Assembly: GCA_031272545.1 (NCBI GenBank)
Contig: JAISTP010000014.1
Location: forward strand, 1 to 48,678
Reading direction: 5' to 3'
Source: Bacilli bacterium
GTDB taxonomy: Bacteria > Bacillota_I > Bacilli_A > JAJDGJ01
DNA: 48,678 nt
Under the pieces are notes generated by a model. The model was not told where the DNA came from and did no database searches. It was given only the letters and a program-made list of their open reading frames with translations. Both the position numbers and the translations under genes were made by a program. Shown in pieces: positions 35,234 to 44,496 of the stretch. Positions within the stretch are counted from its first letter, which is position 1; every line of letters begins with the position of its first letter.

Positions 35234-36208
35234 ATGAAAAGATATAAATTAATTATTTTAACTTTTGCTATTCTTCTAATTGGTGGTATTAGTTTAAAAA
35301 TATATGCTGCAAATAATGTTGTAGGTAGTATGGCAAAATTAGATGCTACAGCTACTGATGTTTATAATAGTGCTTTAAAAACGGATAATTCAAATGCTAT
35401 TTTTAATTTAATTGATACTAAATTATTTGCTAAAGATTATTCTTATGAAAAAAATAGTGAAGTTAAAGAAAAAGCTGATGAACAAATACAAAGTATCAAA
35501 ACTAGTGATGCTAATGCTTTAAGTGAATATGGAGCTGATAGTTGGTTAGATTTACTTAAGAAAACAGGAAGTTTAGTTACAATTCAAAGACAAGTTTATG
35601 CGGAAGATATTTATGAAAAAACAGTTGTGACTGAAAAAATGTTAAAGGATTTATATAATAAAAAAGCTGGTGAATTAACTAGTTATTATGTTATTAGTTT
35701 AAATTCTTATACTTTTAATGGTGATCAAAGTAAATTAGAAACAGCAATTGCAGATGTAAAAAAACAATTAGCTAGTGCTACTGATAAAAATGTTGAACAA
35801 GTATTTACTGATTTAATTGCTAAGTATCCACCAGTAAATGGTGAAAGTGGTAAACAAACTTCAGTTTCTCGTGATAGTGTTGATGCAGAAACTTTAAAGA
35901 AATTAGATTCATTTAAATATATGGAATTTAATAAAGAACCTATTGAAAATAATGGTTCTTATGAATGGTTATTGAAAATGGACAAAGGTGAAAGAGCTAC
36001 TTTTGAACAAAGTAAAGATCGTTTAAAAGAATATGCTTATACGCAAGCCACTAATAATAATCAATATTTAGTTGATTATTATGCCGCTTTATATCGTCAA
36101 AAAGCTAAAATAACATTCAGTGATCCAGTTAATAAAACAAGATATGATGCAGCTATGAGTAAAGTGTTTAGTGATTATGCTAAAGCACAAAAGGAGGCGA
36201 GTGAATAA
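35234..36208 (+). CDS. PrsA-like exported protein, degenerate paralogue
   Basis: A 324-aa exported protein with a signal peptide (RYKLIILTFAILLIGG, cleavage near YAA). Its layout copies the upstream foldase: a helical N-terminal half with AYA-like core helices, then a region (TSYYVISLNSYTFNG to YEWLLKMDKGE) where the parvulin domain should be, but the conserved AxHIL and GYHI strands are not recognisable. It may act as a chaperone without isomerase activity. I prefer the second of two adjacent ATGs, seven bases after AGGAGG. It follows the first foldase by 11 bases and overlaps the next gene. Confidence 0.6.
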   Translation: MKRYKLIILTFAILLIGGISLKIYAANNVVGSMAKLDATATDVYNSALKTDNSNAIFNLIDTKLFAKDYSYEKNSEVKEKADEQIQSIKTSDANALSEYGADSWLDLLKKTGSLVTIQRQVYAEDIYEKTVVTEKMLKDLYNKKAGELTSYYVISLNSYTFNGDQSKLETAIADVKKQLASATDKNVEQVFTDLIAKYPPVNGESGKQTSVSRDSVDAETLKKLDSFKYMEFNKEPIENNGSYEWLLKMDKGERATFEQSKDRLKEYAYTQATNNNQYLVDYYAALYRQKAKITFSDPVNKTRYDAAMSKVFSDYAKAQKEASE

Positions 36209-36783
36209 TGGCTAAAAGAAATAGTGGAGGTTACTCGCCATATAGTAAGCGTAGAATTAAAAATAATAAACAATATAAACAAGCTCAACATGAGCATTTA
36301 ATTGATGAAATTAAAAACCCAACTAAGAAAACATGGGTTTATGTAATTATTGTTGTTATTATCATTATAATGGTAGCTTCTTTAATATTACCTTATTTTG
36401 TTAATCAAAAATCTTCTAATTATAGTTTACCTGATACTGTTTTAAAACAAGATATTTATAGTGATGATGCCTCTTATTCTCCTGAATATATTGTTCTTGG
36501 TGAAGTATTTACTCGTCAAGATAAAGATTACTATGTTTTAATTGGTTCAAGTTCAGAAATACAAAATAATTTAAGCTTAATTACTAGCAAAACTTATTAT
36601 GTAGTAAATACTGATGAAGCTATTAACAATTGGGCAATCAATAAGAATAATAAAGGAGCTAAACTTCCTAGTTCACCTAGTCAAATTAAAGTAAGTAATA
36701 GTATTTCCTTAATTCATATAAAAAATGGAAAAGCTGTTTCATTTGTTAGTGGTGCTACTAATATAAAAAATAGTTTAAAATAA
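36208..36783 (+). CDS. Single-pass membrane protein, 191 aa
   Basis: Its ATG overlaps the stop of the foldase paralogue (TAATG), with AAAGGAGGCGAG just upstream. The N-terminal 45 residues are very basic (SPYSKRRIKNNKQYKQ), then one membrane helix (about 46-66, VYVIIVVIIIIMVASLIL) and an outside domain of about 125 residues. The order and coupling suggest that it serves the two foldases at the membrane. No family is recognised. A terminator follows immediately. Confidence 0.6.
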   Translation: MAKRNSGGYSPYSKRRIKNNKQYKQAQHEHLIDEIKNPTKKTWVYVIIVVIIIIMVASLILPYFVNQKSSNYSLPDTVLKQDIYSDDASYSPEYIVLGEVFTRQDKDYYVLIGSSSEIQNNLSLITSKTYYVVNTDEAINNWAINKNNKGAKLPSSPSQIKVSNSISLIHIKNGKAVSFVSGATNIKNSLK

Positions 36784-36784
36784 T

Positions 36785-36808
36785 AAAAGCTGCTTTAGCA
36801 GCTTTTTT
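36785..36808 (+). terminator. Terminator after the foldase operon
   Basis: AAAAGCTGC / GCAGCTTTT stem with a TTTA loop and T6 tail, two bases after the stop. Confidence 0.88.
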
Positions 36809-36825
36809 ATCAAAGGAAGGGTATT

Positions 36826-38082
36826 ATGAGTAAATTATTAGCTGATATGATTAGACCTAAGTCTTTAGATGATATTGTTGGGCAGTCTCATCTTGTTAAT
36901 GAAGATGGAATAATAAAAAAAATGATTGATAAAAAAGAATTAATGTCAATGATTTTATTTGGGCCAGCAGGTATTGGTAAAACAACTCTAGCAAGAATAA
37001 TTGTTAGTAATTTTAATAGTGATTATCGTGAAATTAATGCTACTAATTCTAATAAAAAAGACTTAGAAGAAGCGATTATGTTAGCTAAAATGGTTGATAA
37101 TTTTATTTTAATAGTTGATGAAATTCATCGGTTAAATAAAGATAAACAAGATATTCTTTTACCTCATATTGAAAGTGGTTTAATTACATTAATTGGACTT
37201 ACTAATGCTAATCCTTATCATAGTATTAATCCTGCTATTCGTTCCCGTTGTATTTTACTAGAACTTAAAGCTATTAATGATGATGATATGAAAGTATTTG
37301 TTTCTAAAGTAATAGCTCAAACACCTTTATTAATGTATAAAGATTTAGATAAAGTTGTTAATGCTATTGTTAATTATTCTAATAAAGATGTTCGTTATGC
37401 GATTAATTTAGTGCAATTACTTAGTATTAATTATGAAGATAATATTAGTATTGAAGATTTATTAGCACCAATAAAAAGTAATATTGCGATTGATAAGAAC
37501 AGTTCTTATTATTATGATGTTATATCTGCTTTACAAAAAAGCATTCGTGGTAGTGATGTTAATGCGGCTTTAATATATTTAGCTATTTTAGTTTGTGCCG
37601 AAGATTTAGAAATAATTGAAAGAAGATTAAGTGTTATTGCATATGAAGATATTGGTTTAGCTAATCCAGAAGCAGTTAATCGTACTTTAAATGCTTTACA
37701 AGTAGCGAGAATGGTTGGTTTTCCTGAAGCTAGAATACCTTTAGCTTTTGCGACTATTGATTTAGCTCTATCTTCAAAATCTAATAAAGCTAAAGAAGCT
37801 TTAGATGAAGCTATTAGTATTGTAGAAAATAAATCTTTTAGTATTAATGATTATTTACAAGCAACTCCTATTGATAGTAATGCTAAAAAAGCATATTGGA
37901 GTATCCCTTATGATATGCGTCATTTAATTCAATATCTTCCTGATGAAATTAAAGATCTTAAATTATATCATCCTAAAAGAAAATCATCTTATGAAAAGCA
38001 ATTAGCTCTTTATAATGATTATTTAAATGAAATTGAAAGAACTAATGATATTAAATCGTTATTATCAAAAGTAAAAAAGTAA
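36826..38082 (+). CDS. rarA: Replication-associated recombination protein A (AAA+ ATPase)
   Basis: RarA/MgsA is a clamp-loader-like ATPase acting at stalled forks. The N-terminus LADMIRPKSLDDIVGQSHL is typical. Walker A is GPAGIGKT (46-53, K52), Walker B is LIVDEIHRL (D98, E99), and the sensor/arginine-finger segment is NPAIRSRC. The C-terminal part has YEDIGLANP and RIPLAFATIDLALSSKSN, as in MgsA tetramers, and KLYHPK near the end. The 418 aa match the family. It starts 18 bases after a terminator with an AAGGAAGGG ribosome site, so transcription may depend on readthrough or on a promoter inside the upstream genes. Confidence 0.94.
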   Translation: MSKLLADMIRPKSLDDIVGQSHLVNEDGIIKKMIDKKELMSMILFGPAGIGKTTLARIIVSNFNSDYREINATNSNKKDLEEAIMLAKMVDNFILIVDEIHRLNKDKQDILLPHIESGLITLIGLTNANPYHSINPAIRSRCILLELKAINDDDMKVFVSKVIAQTPLLMYKDLDKVVNAIVNYSNKDVRYAINLVQLLSINYEDNISIEDLLAPIKSNIAIDKNSSYYYDVISALQKSIRGSDVNAALIYLAILVCAEDLEIIERRLSVIAYEDIGLANPEAVNRTLNALQVARMVGFPEARIPLAFATIDLALSSKSNKAKEALDEAISIVENKSFSINDYLQATPIDSNAKKAYWSIPYDMRHLIQYLPDEIKDLKLYHPKRKSSYEKQLALYNDYLNEIERTNDIKSLLSKVKK

Positions 38083-38176
38083 TATATATAAATTATAAAA
38101 AGATACACTACTAAAGTATTGGTATAAATGATATAATTAGATAAATTACTACATAAAAGATAAAGGAGAGATTATT

Positions 38177-39022
38177 GTGAGTATAAGATTAGTATTTGAT
38201 AGCACAATAGGTTTAAATGAAGCTGAAAAGAAGGCCTACGATATCGAGATTACTCCTTTTATTATCAATGATAAAGATGAACACTTTCATGATTATATTG
38301 ATATTGATCCTATTGAATTTTGTGATAGATATAAAAAAAATGTTCATATTAAAACATCACAACCAAATATTCATGAAACAAGTGAATTATTTAAAAAGTT
38401 ACTAGAAAAATATGATGAAATTATTTATTGTCCACTACCAAGTGCATTAAGTGGAACCTATGCTAGTGGAGTTATGATTGCCAAGGAAATAGATCCTGAA
38501 AGAATTAAAGTAGTTGATTTAAATACAGGATTAGGAATGGCTAGATTACTTGCGAAAAAAGGTAATGAAATGATTAAACAAGGTAAGACTAGTGCTGAGA
38601 TAATAAGTTATTTTGAAAAAGCTAAAGATAATCAAAGATTATTTTTTATTCCTGAAACATTAGATGGCTTAAAAAGAGGTGGTCGTGTTTCAAATATGGC
38701 TGCTGGTGTTTTTACGATGATTAAATTAAAAATAAGTATTTATTTAACTAAAACAGGTAACTTTGATAAATTTGAAGTATGTCGTACCATGCCTAAAATG
38801 ATTAAATCAATAATCAAAGATGTTAAAGAAAAATTAGGTGATAAGAATTTAATAGTTTATGCTATATATTCAAATAATCAAGATTTATTATTTGAACCTT
38901 TAAGTCTTATTACTAAAGAATTTAAAGATATTGAAGTAGAAAGTATGCCTTTATCACCAACGATAACAGCTCATACTGCTCCTGAAACTGTTGGTTTTCA
39001 TTTTTGTCGTAAAAGTTGGTAA
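38177..39022 (+). CDS. DegV-family fatty-acid-binding protein
   Basis: DegV/FakB proteins bind fatty acids; FakB forms present them to the kinase FakA. The 281-aa chain starts with GTG, six bases after AAAGGAG, and no nearby ATG fits. Family landmarks: VFDSTIGL (first-strand D-S-T), KTSQPN with the conserved Thr-Ser, LPSALSGTYAS, VVDLNTGLGMA, RLFFIPETLDGLKRGGR, and TAHTAPETVGFHF near the C-terminus. No DAK-type kinase (fakA) is in the window, so a partner elsewhere is expected. A TATAAT at 38132-38137 is the likely -10. Confidence 0.9.
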   Translation: MSIRLVFDSTIGLNEAEKKAYDIEITPFIINDKDEHFHDYIDIDPIEFCDRYKKNVHIKTSQPNIHETSELFKKLLEKYDEIIYCPLPSALSGTYASGVMIAKEIDPERIKVVDLNTGLGMARLLAKKGNEMIKQGKTSAEIISYFEKAKDNQRLFFIPETLDGLKRGGRVSNMAAGVFTMIKLKISIYLTKTGNFDKFEVCRTMPKMIKSIIKDVKEKLGDKNLIVYAIYSNNQDLLFEPLSLITKEFKDIEVESMPLSPTITAHTAPETVGFHFCRKSW

Positions 39023-39047
39023 ACTAAAACATTTGTTTTAGTTTTTT
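39021..39047 (+). terminator. Terminator after the DegV gene
   Basis: AAACTAAAACA / TGTTTTAGTTT stem with a 2-base-plus loop and T6; it overlaps the stop codon. Confidence 0.82.
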
Positions 39048-39109
39048 AATTTATGGAGTTTATCTTTTTTTTAATGTATAATTAAAAAGTTGAAAGGAAT
39101 GAATGTTAA

Positions 39110-39757
39110 ATGAAATTATTTATCGATACTGCAAATATTGCGGAGATTAAGGAAATTGCCCAATTAGGTATTTTAAGTGGGGTAACAACTAATCCTAGTT
39201 TAATTGCGAAAGAAAAAAGAGATTTTAAAGAAGTTGTTAAAGAAATAACTACTATTGTAGATGGTCCTATCTCAGCTGAACCAGTTAGTGAAAAAGCTGA
39301 AGAAATTATTAAAGAAGCAGAAGAGTTAGTTAAAATACATGATAATATTGTTATTAAATTAACAGCGACTGAAGAAGGGTTAAAGGCATGTCATATTTTA
39401 AGTAAAAAAGGTATTAAAACTAATGTAACGCTAGTTTTTAGTGTTAATCAAGCTTTAATGGCTAGTCTAGCTGGTGCTACTTATGTTAGTCCCTTTATTG
39501 GACGTGTTGATGATATTAATCAAGATGGAATAAAATTGATTGAAGATATTGCGGATGTCTTTACAATTCATGATATTAAAACAAAAATAATTGCGGCTAG
39601 TATTCGTAATCCTTTGCATGTTACTAATGCGGCTTTAGCTGGTGCTGATATTGCGACTGTTCCAACTAAAGTAATTAAAGCAATGTTTAAACATCCATTA
39701 ACTGAAGATGGAATAAGACGCTTTAGAGAAGATTGGGAAAGTGTTTATCAAAAATAA
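39110..39757 (+). CDS. Transaldolase / fructose-6-phosphate aldolase (TalC/Fsa type)
   Basis: A 215-aa class I aldolase of the small transaldolase subfamily. [13 protein letters not shown] and [13 protein letters not shown] open the barrel, K83 in IVIKLTAT is the Schiff-base lysine, and [23 protein letters not shown] and GADIATVP complete the signature. Most relatives read KIPMT or KLPMT where this one has KLTAT. The short form performs transaldolase or fructose-6-phosphate cleavage; sequence alone does not decide which. TATAAT at 39077-39082 is its -10, and GAAAGGAA the ribosome site. Confidence 0.9.
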   Translation: MKLFIDTANIAEIKEIAQLGILSGVTTNPSLIAKEKRDFKEVVKEITTIVDGPISAEPVSEKAEEIIKEAEELVKIHDNIVIKLTATEEGLKACHILSKKGIKTNVTLVFSVNQALMASLAGATYVSPFIGRVDDINQDGIKLIEDIADVFTIHDIKTKIIAASIRNPLHVTNAALAGADIATVPTKVIKAMFKHPLTEDGIRRFREDWESVYQK

Positions 39758-39771
39758 GGAGCGATATAATA

Positions 39772-40581
39772 ATGAAATGTTATAACTGTGATTATCATTT
39801 GGAAGAACCTCTTCCTCAAAAATGTCCTAATTGTCATGATAATATCAATAAGAAAGATTATCAATTAGTTAGTACTGATCGAGTACTTGATACTATTAAA
39901 ACTAAAAAGGATTTTGCGCATTTTATTGGCTTACCTGGCTTTCATCATAATCCAATAATTCCTTTAGTATTATGTATTATTTGTGTTATTATTGCATTAA
40001 TTGCCTTTTTTCAACCTGCTTCTTTAACTTTTGAAGGTAATTTTTTAACCCTTAATAAAGAACGTGTTATTTATACAAGCTTTATCTTTATTGCTATTTG
40101 TTTGTTTGCTTATTATACACATGCTCGTAAAGTAGATATTTTTTATAAAGACTTTTTGTTAAATGAAAATCAATATTATATTAATTTTCCTTTTAAATTA
40201 GCTGTTAATATTTTTATTAGTGATTCTCATAAAGAAATGGTTACAGCTAGTATTATGAAGAAAAGAAAAGACTTCTATGAAAGAAGATATAAAGAAGTTA
40301 AATTACCACGTATGAATTCCCATCGTTTTATTAATCCGCAGCGAGTTCGTTTATTTTATAAAACACATCAAAAATTTTGGAATCGTCATTTTAGACCAGA
40401 AGCTAAACATGTTTTAAAAACTTTTAATCCTGATGATGAAACAATGATTGTTATTGATGGGGTAGTTCATGGTTTCTTATTCACTAAAAATAAAGTTATT
40501 GGTATTTATAATGTTCCTAAAGTAACTAAGAAGTTCTTTAAAGACCCAACAATTTTAAATATTGAACATGAAGAAAAATAG
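39772..40581 (+). CDS. Zinc-ribbon membrane protein of unknown function, 269 aa
   Basis: I start at the ATG at 39772, which has GGAG ten bases upstream; the longer frame begins inside the aldolase gene. The N-terminus is a zinc ribbon, C-x-x-C at 3-6 and C-x-x-C at 18-21. Two membrane helices follow (about 63-85 and 101-120). The remaining 150 residues are basic and soluble, with KKRKDFYERRYKEVK and a beta-like end (TMIVIDGVVHGFLF). No family is recognised. Its end forms one arm of a bidirectional terminator. Confidence 0.65.
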   Translation: MKCYNCDYHLEEPLPQKCPNCHDNINKKDYQLVSTDRVLDTIKTKKDFAHFIGLPGFHHNPIIPLVLCIICVIIALIAFFQPASLTFEGNFLTLNKERVIYTSFIFIAICLFAYYTHARKVDIFYKDFLLNENQYYINFPFKLAVNIFISDSHKEMVTASIMKKRKDFYERRYKEVKLPRMNSHRFINPQRVRLFYKTHQKFWNRHFRPEAKHVLKTFNPDDETMIVIDGVVHGFLFTKNKVIGIYNVPKVTKKFFKDPTILNIEHEEK

Positions 40582-40601
40582 AGATATAATCTCTATTTTT
40601 T
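40574..40601. terminator. Bidirectional terminator between the zinc-ribbon gene and proA
   Basis: AAAAATAGAGAT / ATCTCTATTTTT with an ATA loop; it overlaps the TAG of the plus-strand gene and ends three bases from the proA stop. Confidence 0.88.
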
Positions 40602-40603
40602 AT

Positions 40604-41848
40604 CTATTTAATTGAATATTCTCCATCAATAATATGCTTAATACTTGTTAATGCTTCTAAGCCCATAGGGCCTCTAGCATGTAGTTTTTGATTAGAGATA
40701 CCTATTTCTGCTCCTAAGCCAAATTCAGCTCCATCTGCAAATCTAGTACTTGTATTCACAAAAACACAAGCAGCATCTATTTCATTAGTAAATTGTTTTA
40801 TCTTTTCATAATCATTACTTAATATTAAATTAGAATGTTTTGTAGAATGATGATTAATAATGCTAATAGCTTCATCAAGATTATTAACTTGTTTAATTCC
40901 AATAATATAATCTAAGTACTCAATATCTAAATCTTCTTCTTTTAAAGCAATACTTTCATCAAAATATTCTTTTAATTCATTAGAAACTCTTACTTCAACA
41001 TGAGCTTCTTTTAATCCTTTATTTAATTTATTTAAGAATTCTTTACTAATATTTTTATCAATAAGAATTTTCTCTAATGAATTACATACACTTACTCTTT
41101 GAGCTTTAGCATTAACTAATACATTAACTGCCTTATCAATATCAGCACTATTATCAACATATGCAAAGTTATTTCCTACACCAGTTTCAATAACTGGCAC
41201 TGTGCTATTATTAACCACATTATTAATTAAATTAGCTCCTCCTCGAGGAATAACAACATCAATATAATCATTCATTTTAATTAATTCATTTACATCATCA
41301 TGACTATCACTATCAACTAATTGGACATAATTATCTGGTAAATGATATTTTTCACCAGCTTTTTTCATTATTTCTAATAAAACACGATTAGTATTAATAG
41401 TTGAAGAAGAACCCCTTAAAATAGAAGCATTACATGTTTTTAAACATAGTGCCATTGCTTCAGTAGTTACATTAGGTCTTGCTTCATAAATAATAAGAAC
41501 AACTCCTAAAGGAACTCTAATTGTTTTAATATTAAATCCTTTCTTACTAGTATTAGACCATGTTATTTTATTAAGAGGACTATCTAATTTAACAACATCT
41601 TTTAGTTGTTGGGCAATGTTAGCTATTCTTTCTTCATTTAATGTTAAACGATCAATTAATACTTTAGAAGTATTTTTTTCTACTGCTTTAATAACATCTT
41701 GGGCATTAGCTTCTAAAATAAGAGTATTTTGATTAATCATTTCATCCGCAATATCCAATAAACAATTATTAATATCATTAATATTAGTTTTAATTAGTTC
41801 TTCACTTGCTTTTTGTGCGTTTTTAGCTATTTCTAATAAATAATTCAT
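40604..41848 (-). CDS. proA: Gamma-glutamyl phosphate reductase
   Basis: Second step of proline synthesis: reduces glutamyl-5-phosphate to the semialdehyde with NADPH. The 414 aa show the aldehyde-dehydrogenase fold with RVPLGVVLIIYEARPNVT, LRGSSS, PRGGANLI, and the catalytic C255 in RVSVCNS. The segment usually read as GVGNCH is GVGNNF here. The C-terminal FADGAEFGLGAEIGIS and LHARGPMGL are normal. It lies 14 bases after proB on the minus strand with a GGAG ribosome site. The window has no proC. Confidence 0.96.
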   Translation of the reverse strand: MNYLLEIAKNAQKASEELIKTNINDINNCLLDIADEMINQNTLILEANAQDVIKAVEKNTSKVLIDRLTLNEERIANIAQQLKDVVKLDSPLNKITWSNTSKKGFNIKTIRVPLGVVLIIYEARPNVTTEAMALCLKTCNASILRGSSSTINTNRVLLEIMKKAGEKYHLPDNYVQLVDSDSHDDVNELIKMNDYIDVVIPRGGANLINNVVNNSTVPVIETGVGNNFAYVDNSADIDKAVNVLVNAKAQRVSVCNSLEKILIDKNISKEFLNKLNKGLKEAHVEVRVSNELKEYFDESIALKEEDLDIEYLDYIIGIKQVNNLDEAISIINHHSTKHSNLILSNDYEKIKQFTNEIDAACVFVNTSTRFADGAEFGLGAEIGISNQKLHARGPMGLEALTSIKHIIDGEYSIK

Positions 41849-41862
41849 ATATCTTTCTCCTT

Positions 41863-42981
41863 TTATTTAATAACCAAATTATCTTTATGTACTATTGTAT
41901 CATATAAATATTTATTACTTAATTTTCTTTTAAATTCATTAGTATGTAATCCTTTTATTTCATTAATATCATCATTACTATAATTAACAATTCCTAAAGC
42001 AATAACTTTATTATTTAAATCTTTTATTTCAATAGCATCACCAATATCAAATGTACCAATTACTTCTTTTACTCCAACAGGTAATAAAGAAGCATTATCT
42101 TTTATTAAAGCCTGGCAAGCCCCTTCATCAATTATAATACTTCCATTCATCTTAGATGTTGTTAATAAGAATTTCTTTTTGGCAACTAATTTTTTATCAC
42201 TTTCTAAAAATAATGAATATTTGATATTATGATTCATTACTTTACCTAAAACTCCATCAACACTACCATCAGTAATAATCATCTTGATACCAGCTGCATT
42301 GACCTTAATAGCCGCTTCCAATTTAGTAGCCATGCCACCAGTCGCAAATTCACTACCTTTTCCTGAAGCATAAGATATTATTTTATCATCTACTTTTTCA
42401 ATAATATCTAAAAACTGAGCATCTTTATTTGTTTTAGGATTATCTGTATAAATACCATCAATATCAGATAGGATAATATATAAATCAGCTTGGGCTAAAA
42501 TACTAATTAAAGCTCCTAAATTATCATTATCACCAACTTTTATTTCATCGATAACAGTACTATCATTTTCATTAATAATTGGCACAATATTTTGTTTTAA
42601 TAATTCATTGATTGTATTAGTCGCATTAAGATTATTTTTTCTATTTTCAATATCATATCTAGTTAATAATAATTGACCAATATTAGTATTAAAAATCTTA
42701 AAATAATCATAGTAATAATTTAATAAAGTTATTTGGCCAACAGCAGCACTAGCTTGTTTTTGAGAAAGGGAAGTATTCTTTTTTATATTTAATTCCACAT
42801 TACCACAACCAACAGCGCCACTAGAAACAAGAATGACCTCATAACCACTTCTTCTTAATTCGACAATATCTTTAATTAAAGAAAATATTTTTTCCTTATT
42901 AATAAATCCTTGTGGATCAATAATAGTAGATGTTCCAACTTTTACGACAATTCTTTTAATATTATTTAAGTGTTTGTTCAT
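41863..42981 (-). CDS. proB: Glutamate 5-kinase with C-terminal PUA domain
   Basis: First step of proline synthesis, usually feedback-inhibited by proline. The 372 aa consist of an amino-acid kinase domain (1 to about 255: VVKVGTSTI, LVSSGAVGCG, INENDS, GDND and GGMATKLEAA) and a PUA domain (about 275-365), the long form. It is followed by proA with a 14-base gap. A GGAG site precedes the ATG. Only 45 bases separate it from the upstream hydrolase gene and most of that is a terminator hairpin, so its promoter is not obvious. Confidence 0.96.
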   Translation of the reverse strand: MNKHLNNIKRIVVKVGTSTIIDPQGFINKEKIFSLIKDIVELRRSGYEVILVSSGAVGCGNVELNIKKNTSLSQKQASAAVGQITLLNYYYDYFKIFNTNIGQLLLTRYDIENRKNNLNATNTINELLKQNIVPIINENDSTVIDEIKVGDNDNLGALISILAQADLYIILSDIDGIYTDNPKTNKDAQFLDIIEKVDDKIISYASGKGSEFATGGMATKLEAAIKVNAAGIKMIITDGSVDGVLGKVMNHNIKYSLFLESDKKLVAKKKFLLTTSKMNGSIIIDEGACQALIKDNASLLPVGVKEVIGTFDIGDAIEIKDLNNKVIALGIVNYSNDDINEIKGLHTNEFKRKLSNKYLYDTIVHKDNLVIK

Positions 42982-43003
42982 TAATAAGCTCCTTTCATGT
43001 GAA

Positions 43004-43028
43004 AAAAATGAGATATAATCTCATTTTT
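43004..43028 (-). terminator. Terminator or attenuator between the M28-like gene and proBA
   Basis: AAAAATGAGAT / ATCTCATTTTT stem with a 3-base loop; on the minus strand it ends in a T7 run. It overlaps the stop of the hydrolase gene. Confidence 0.8.
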
Positions 43029-43758
43029 ATTCATCACTTTTATAAACACAATTTCTTTTTTCTTTACTTAATTCACCAAGTATTTTTTCTATTCTTTGAA
43101 TATTAGTTAATAATATTTCTGAGATAAAATACTCATCTTTAAAATTCATTTTATAATAACCACAAGAGATATTTATACCGATAACACCACTAGCTTGTGC
43201 TAAGACTTCTACATCAGAATGTGAAGAATGATCTGGTAAGTAGAATTTAGCTTCATTCATAATTTTAGTGACTTCATCATTATGATAATTATATGTTTTA
43301 TAATCATTACTTCCTTTACGTGCCCATTCAATCCAAATATTAATTTTATCTTGATATTTATGGAATGCTTCACTAGTTACAAATGCTTTAGCTCCTAATT
43401 CACCATTTTGATTTCCTAAAGTAAATAAAGCTGAACAATTTGTAGTTTCAAGAAAATATAATAAAGCAATAACTCCTGAACGACCATTAGCCCCAATTCC
43501 TGTTGGACTTGAATATTTAGTAACACCATATAATTTATCTCTTTTAATTTCTTTTGGTAAAAATTTATGTTTTGTATCAAAGTGAGTTACAAAGCATACG
43601 GGGTCTTGTCCACCAATAAATAAATAGTTATCTTCATCAATATAACAATCTCTTTTATCTTTGTATAGATCGTATATTTGATGCATAATATCTTTATTAC
43701 TTAATTTAAAAGTATCTAAGATACTAATTGGCAACTTTTCAATAATAGCCTTCATCAT
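43027..43758 (-). CDS. M28/M42-like metallohydrolase homologue with altered metal-site residues
   Basis: A 243-aa protein; the ATG at 43758 follows AAGGAG by seven bases. CFVTHFDTKH supplies the H-x-D of di-zinc peptidases, GIGANGRSGVIALL occupies the place of the G-A-D-D/N-x-S-G-V motif, and NGELGAKAF the place of the E-E-x-G-x-x-G-A motif. The canonical bridging Asp is Asn or Gly here, and the paired Glu is reduced to one Glu. A late D-H-S-S-H-S-D segment could supply other ligands. No signal peptide, so cytoplasmic. It is either a divergent peptidase or amidohydrolase, or no longer catalytic. It lies upstream of proBA on the same strand. Confidence 0.55.
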   Translation of the reverse strand: MMKAIIEKLPISILDTFKLSNKDIMHQIYDLYKDKRDCYIDEDNYLFIGGQDPVCFVTHFDTKHKFLPKEIKRDKLYGVTKYSSPTGIGANGRSGVIALLYFLETTNCSALFTLGNQNGELGAKAFVTSEAFHKYQDKINIWIEWARKGSNDYKTYNYHNDEVTKIMNEAKFYLPDHSSHSDVEVLAQASGVIGINISCGYYKMNFKDEYFISEILLTNIQRIEKILGELSKEKRNCVYKSDE

Positions 43759-43826
43759 TATCCACTCCTTCATTATATTATTAATAAATATAATACGCTA
43801 TTTTTAATTATTAAACAAGATAAAAA

Positions 43827-44432
43827 TTAATTAATAATTTCTTTAAGAAATTGTTCTATTTTTTCATCTTTAACAAAACCATGGAAGAATATTAAATAAA
43901 TATCACTTATATAAGTTAATAAATCTTTTGATATCTTTTCACTAACGTTAGCATATGAATAAAGATACTTTATCCAAGTAATAATTCCTTCATCTCTAAT
44001 ATCATCTCTTAAATAGTCTTCTTTTCTTCCTTGTTTAATTAAATTAATAATAACATCAAGATATTCATTAAAAATAAGCTCAATAAATTCATCATAATTT
44101 TGATAATATTCTTTAATAAATTGTTGAAATAAATCATTATTTATTTTATTAAAATCATTTTGAACACAAATAAAGTATTTTCTTATCTTTTCACTAAATG
44201 ATATTTCTTCTTCAACAATAGTCTTTAGTTTATCTATTTCGCTTGCCATATAATAATAAAATACTTCTTTATATAATCCTTCTTTACTTTTAAAATATTT
44301 AAAAATAGTAACTTTTGATACTGATGCATATTGTGCAATTTCATCAATTCGATAAGTAATAGAATTATTATTGATAAATAATTCTAAAGTTTTATTAAGA
44401 ATATGTTGGGCTTTTTTAGTATATTTTTTCAT
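43827..44432 (-). CDS. TetR-family transcriptional regulator
   Basis: A 201-aa repressor-type protein. The N-terminal helix-turn-helix covers about 20-50 (YRIDEIAQYASVSKVTIFKYF, followed by KSKEGLYKEV), and the remaining helical domain is variable and would bind a ligand. I use the ATG (44430-44432) placed after AGGTGA; a GTG nine bases upstream is the alternative. It is transcribed away from the ABC exporter genes; the shared gap contains a perfect palindrome over the exporter promoter. This is the standard arrangement for ligand-induced drug or peptide efflux. Confidence 0.9.
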   Translation of the reverse strand: MKKYTKKAQHILNKTLELFINNNSITYRIDEIAQYASVSKVTIFKYFKSKEGLYKEVFYYYMASEIDKLKTIVEEEISFSEKIRKYFICVQNDFNKINNDLFQQFIKEYYQNYDEFIELIFNEYLDVIINLIKQGRKEDYLRDDIRDEGIITWIKYLYSYANVSEKISKDLLTYISDIYLIFFHGFVKDEKIEQFLKEIIN

Positions 44433-44468
44433 ATTTATCACCTAGTTATTTAAATATTAATATTATAG

Positions 44469-44496
44469 TTGACATTAAATAAAATAAGTTTATAAT
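44469..44496 (+). promoter_or_regulatory. Consensus promoter of the ABC exporter
   Basis: Perfect TTGACA (44469-44474) and perfect TATAAT (44491-44496), spaced by 16 bases. The -10 overlaps the left arm of the operator palindrome. Confidence 0.85.
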
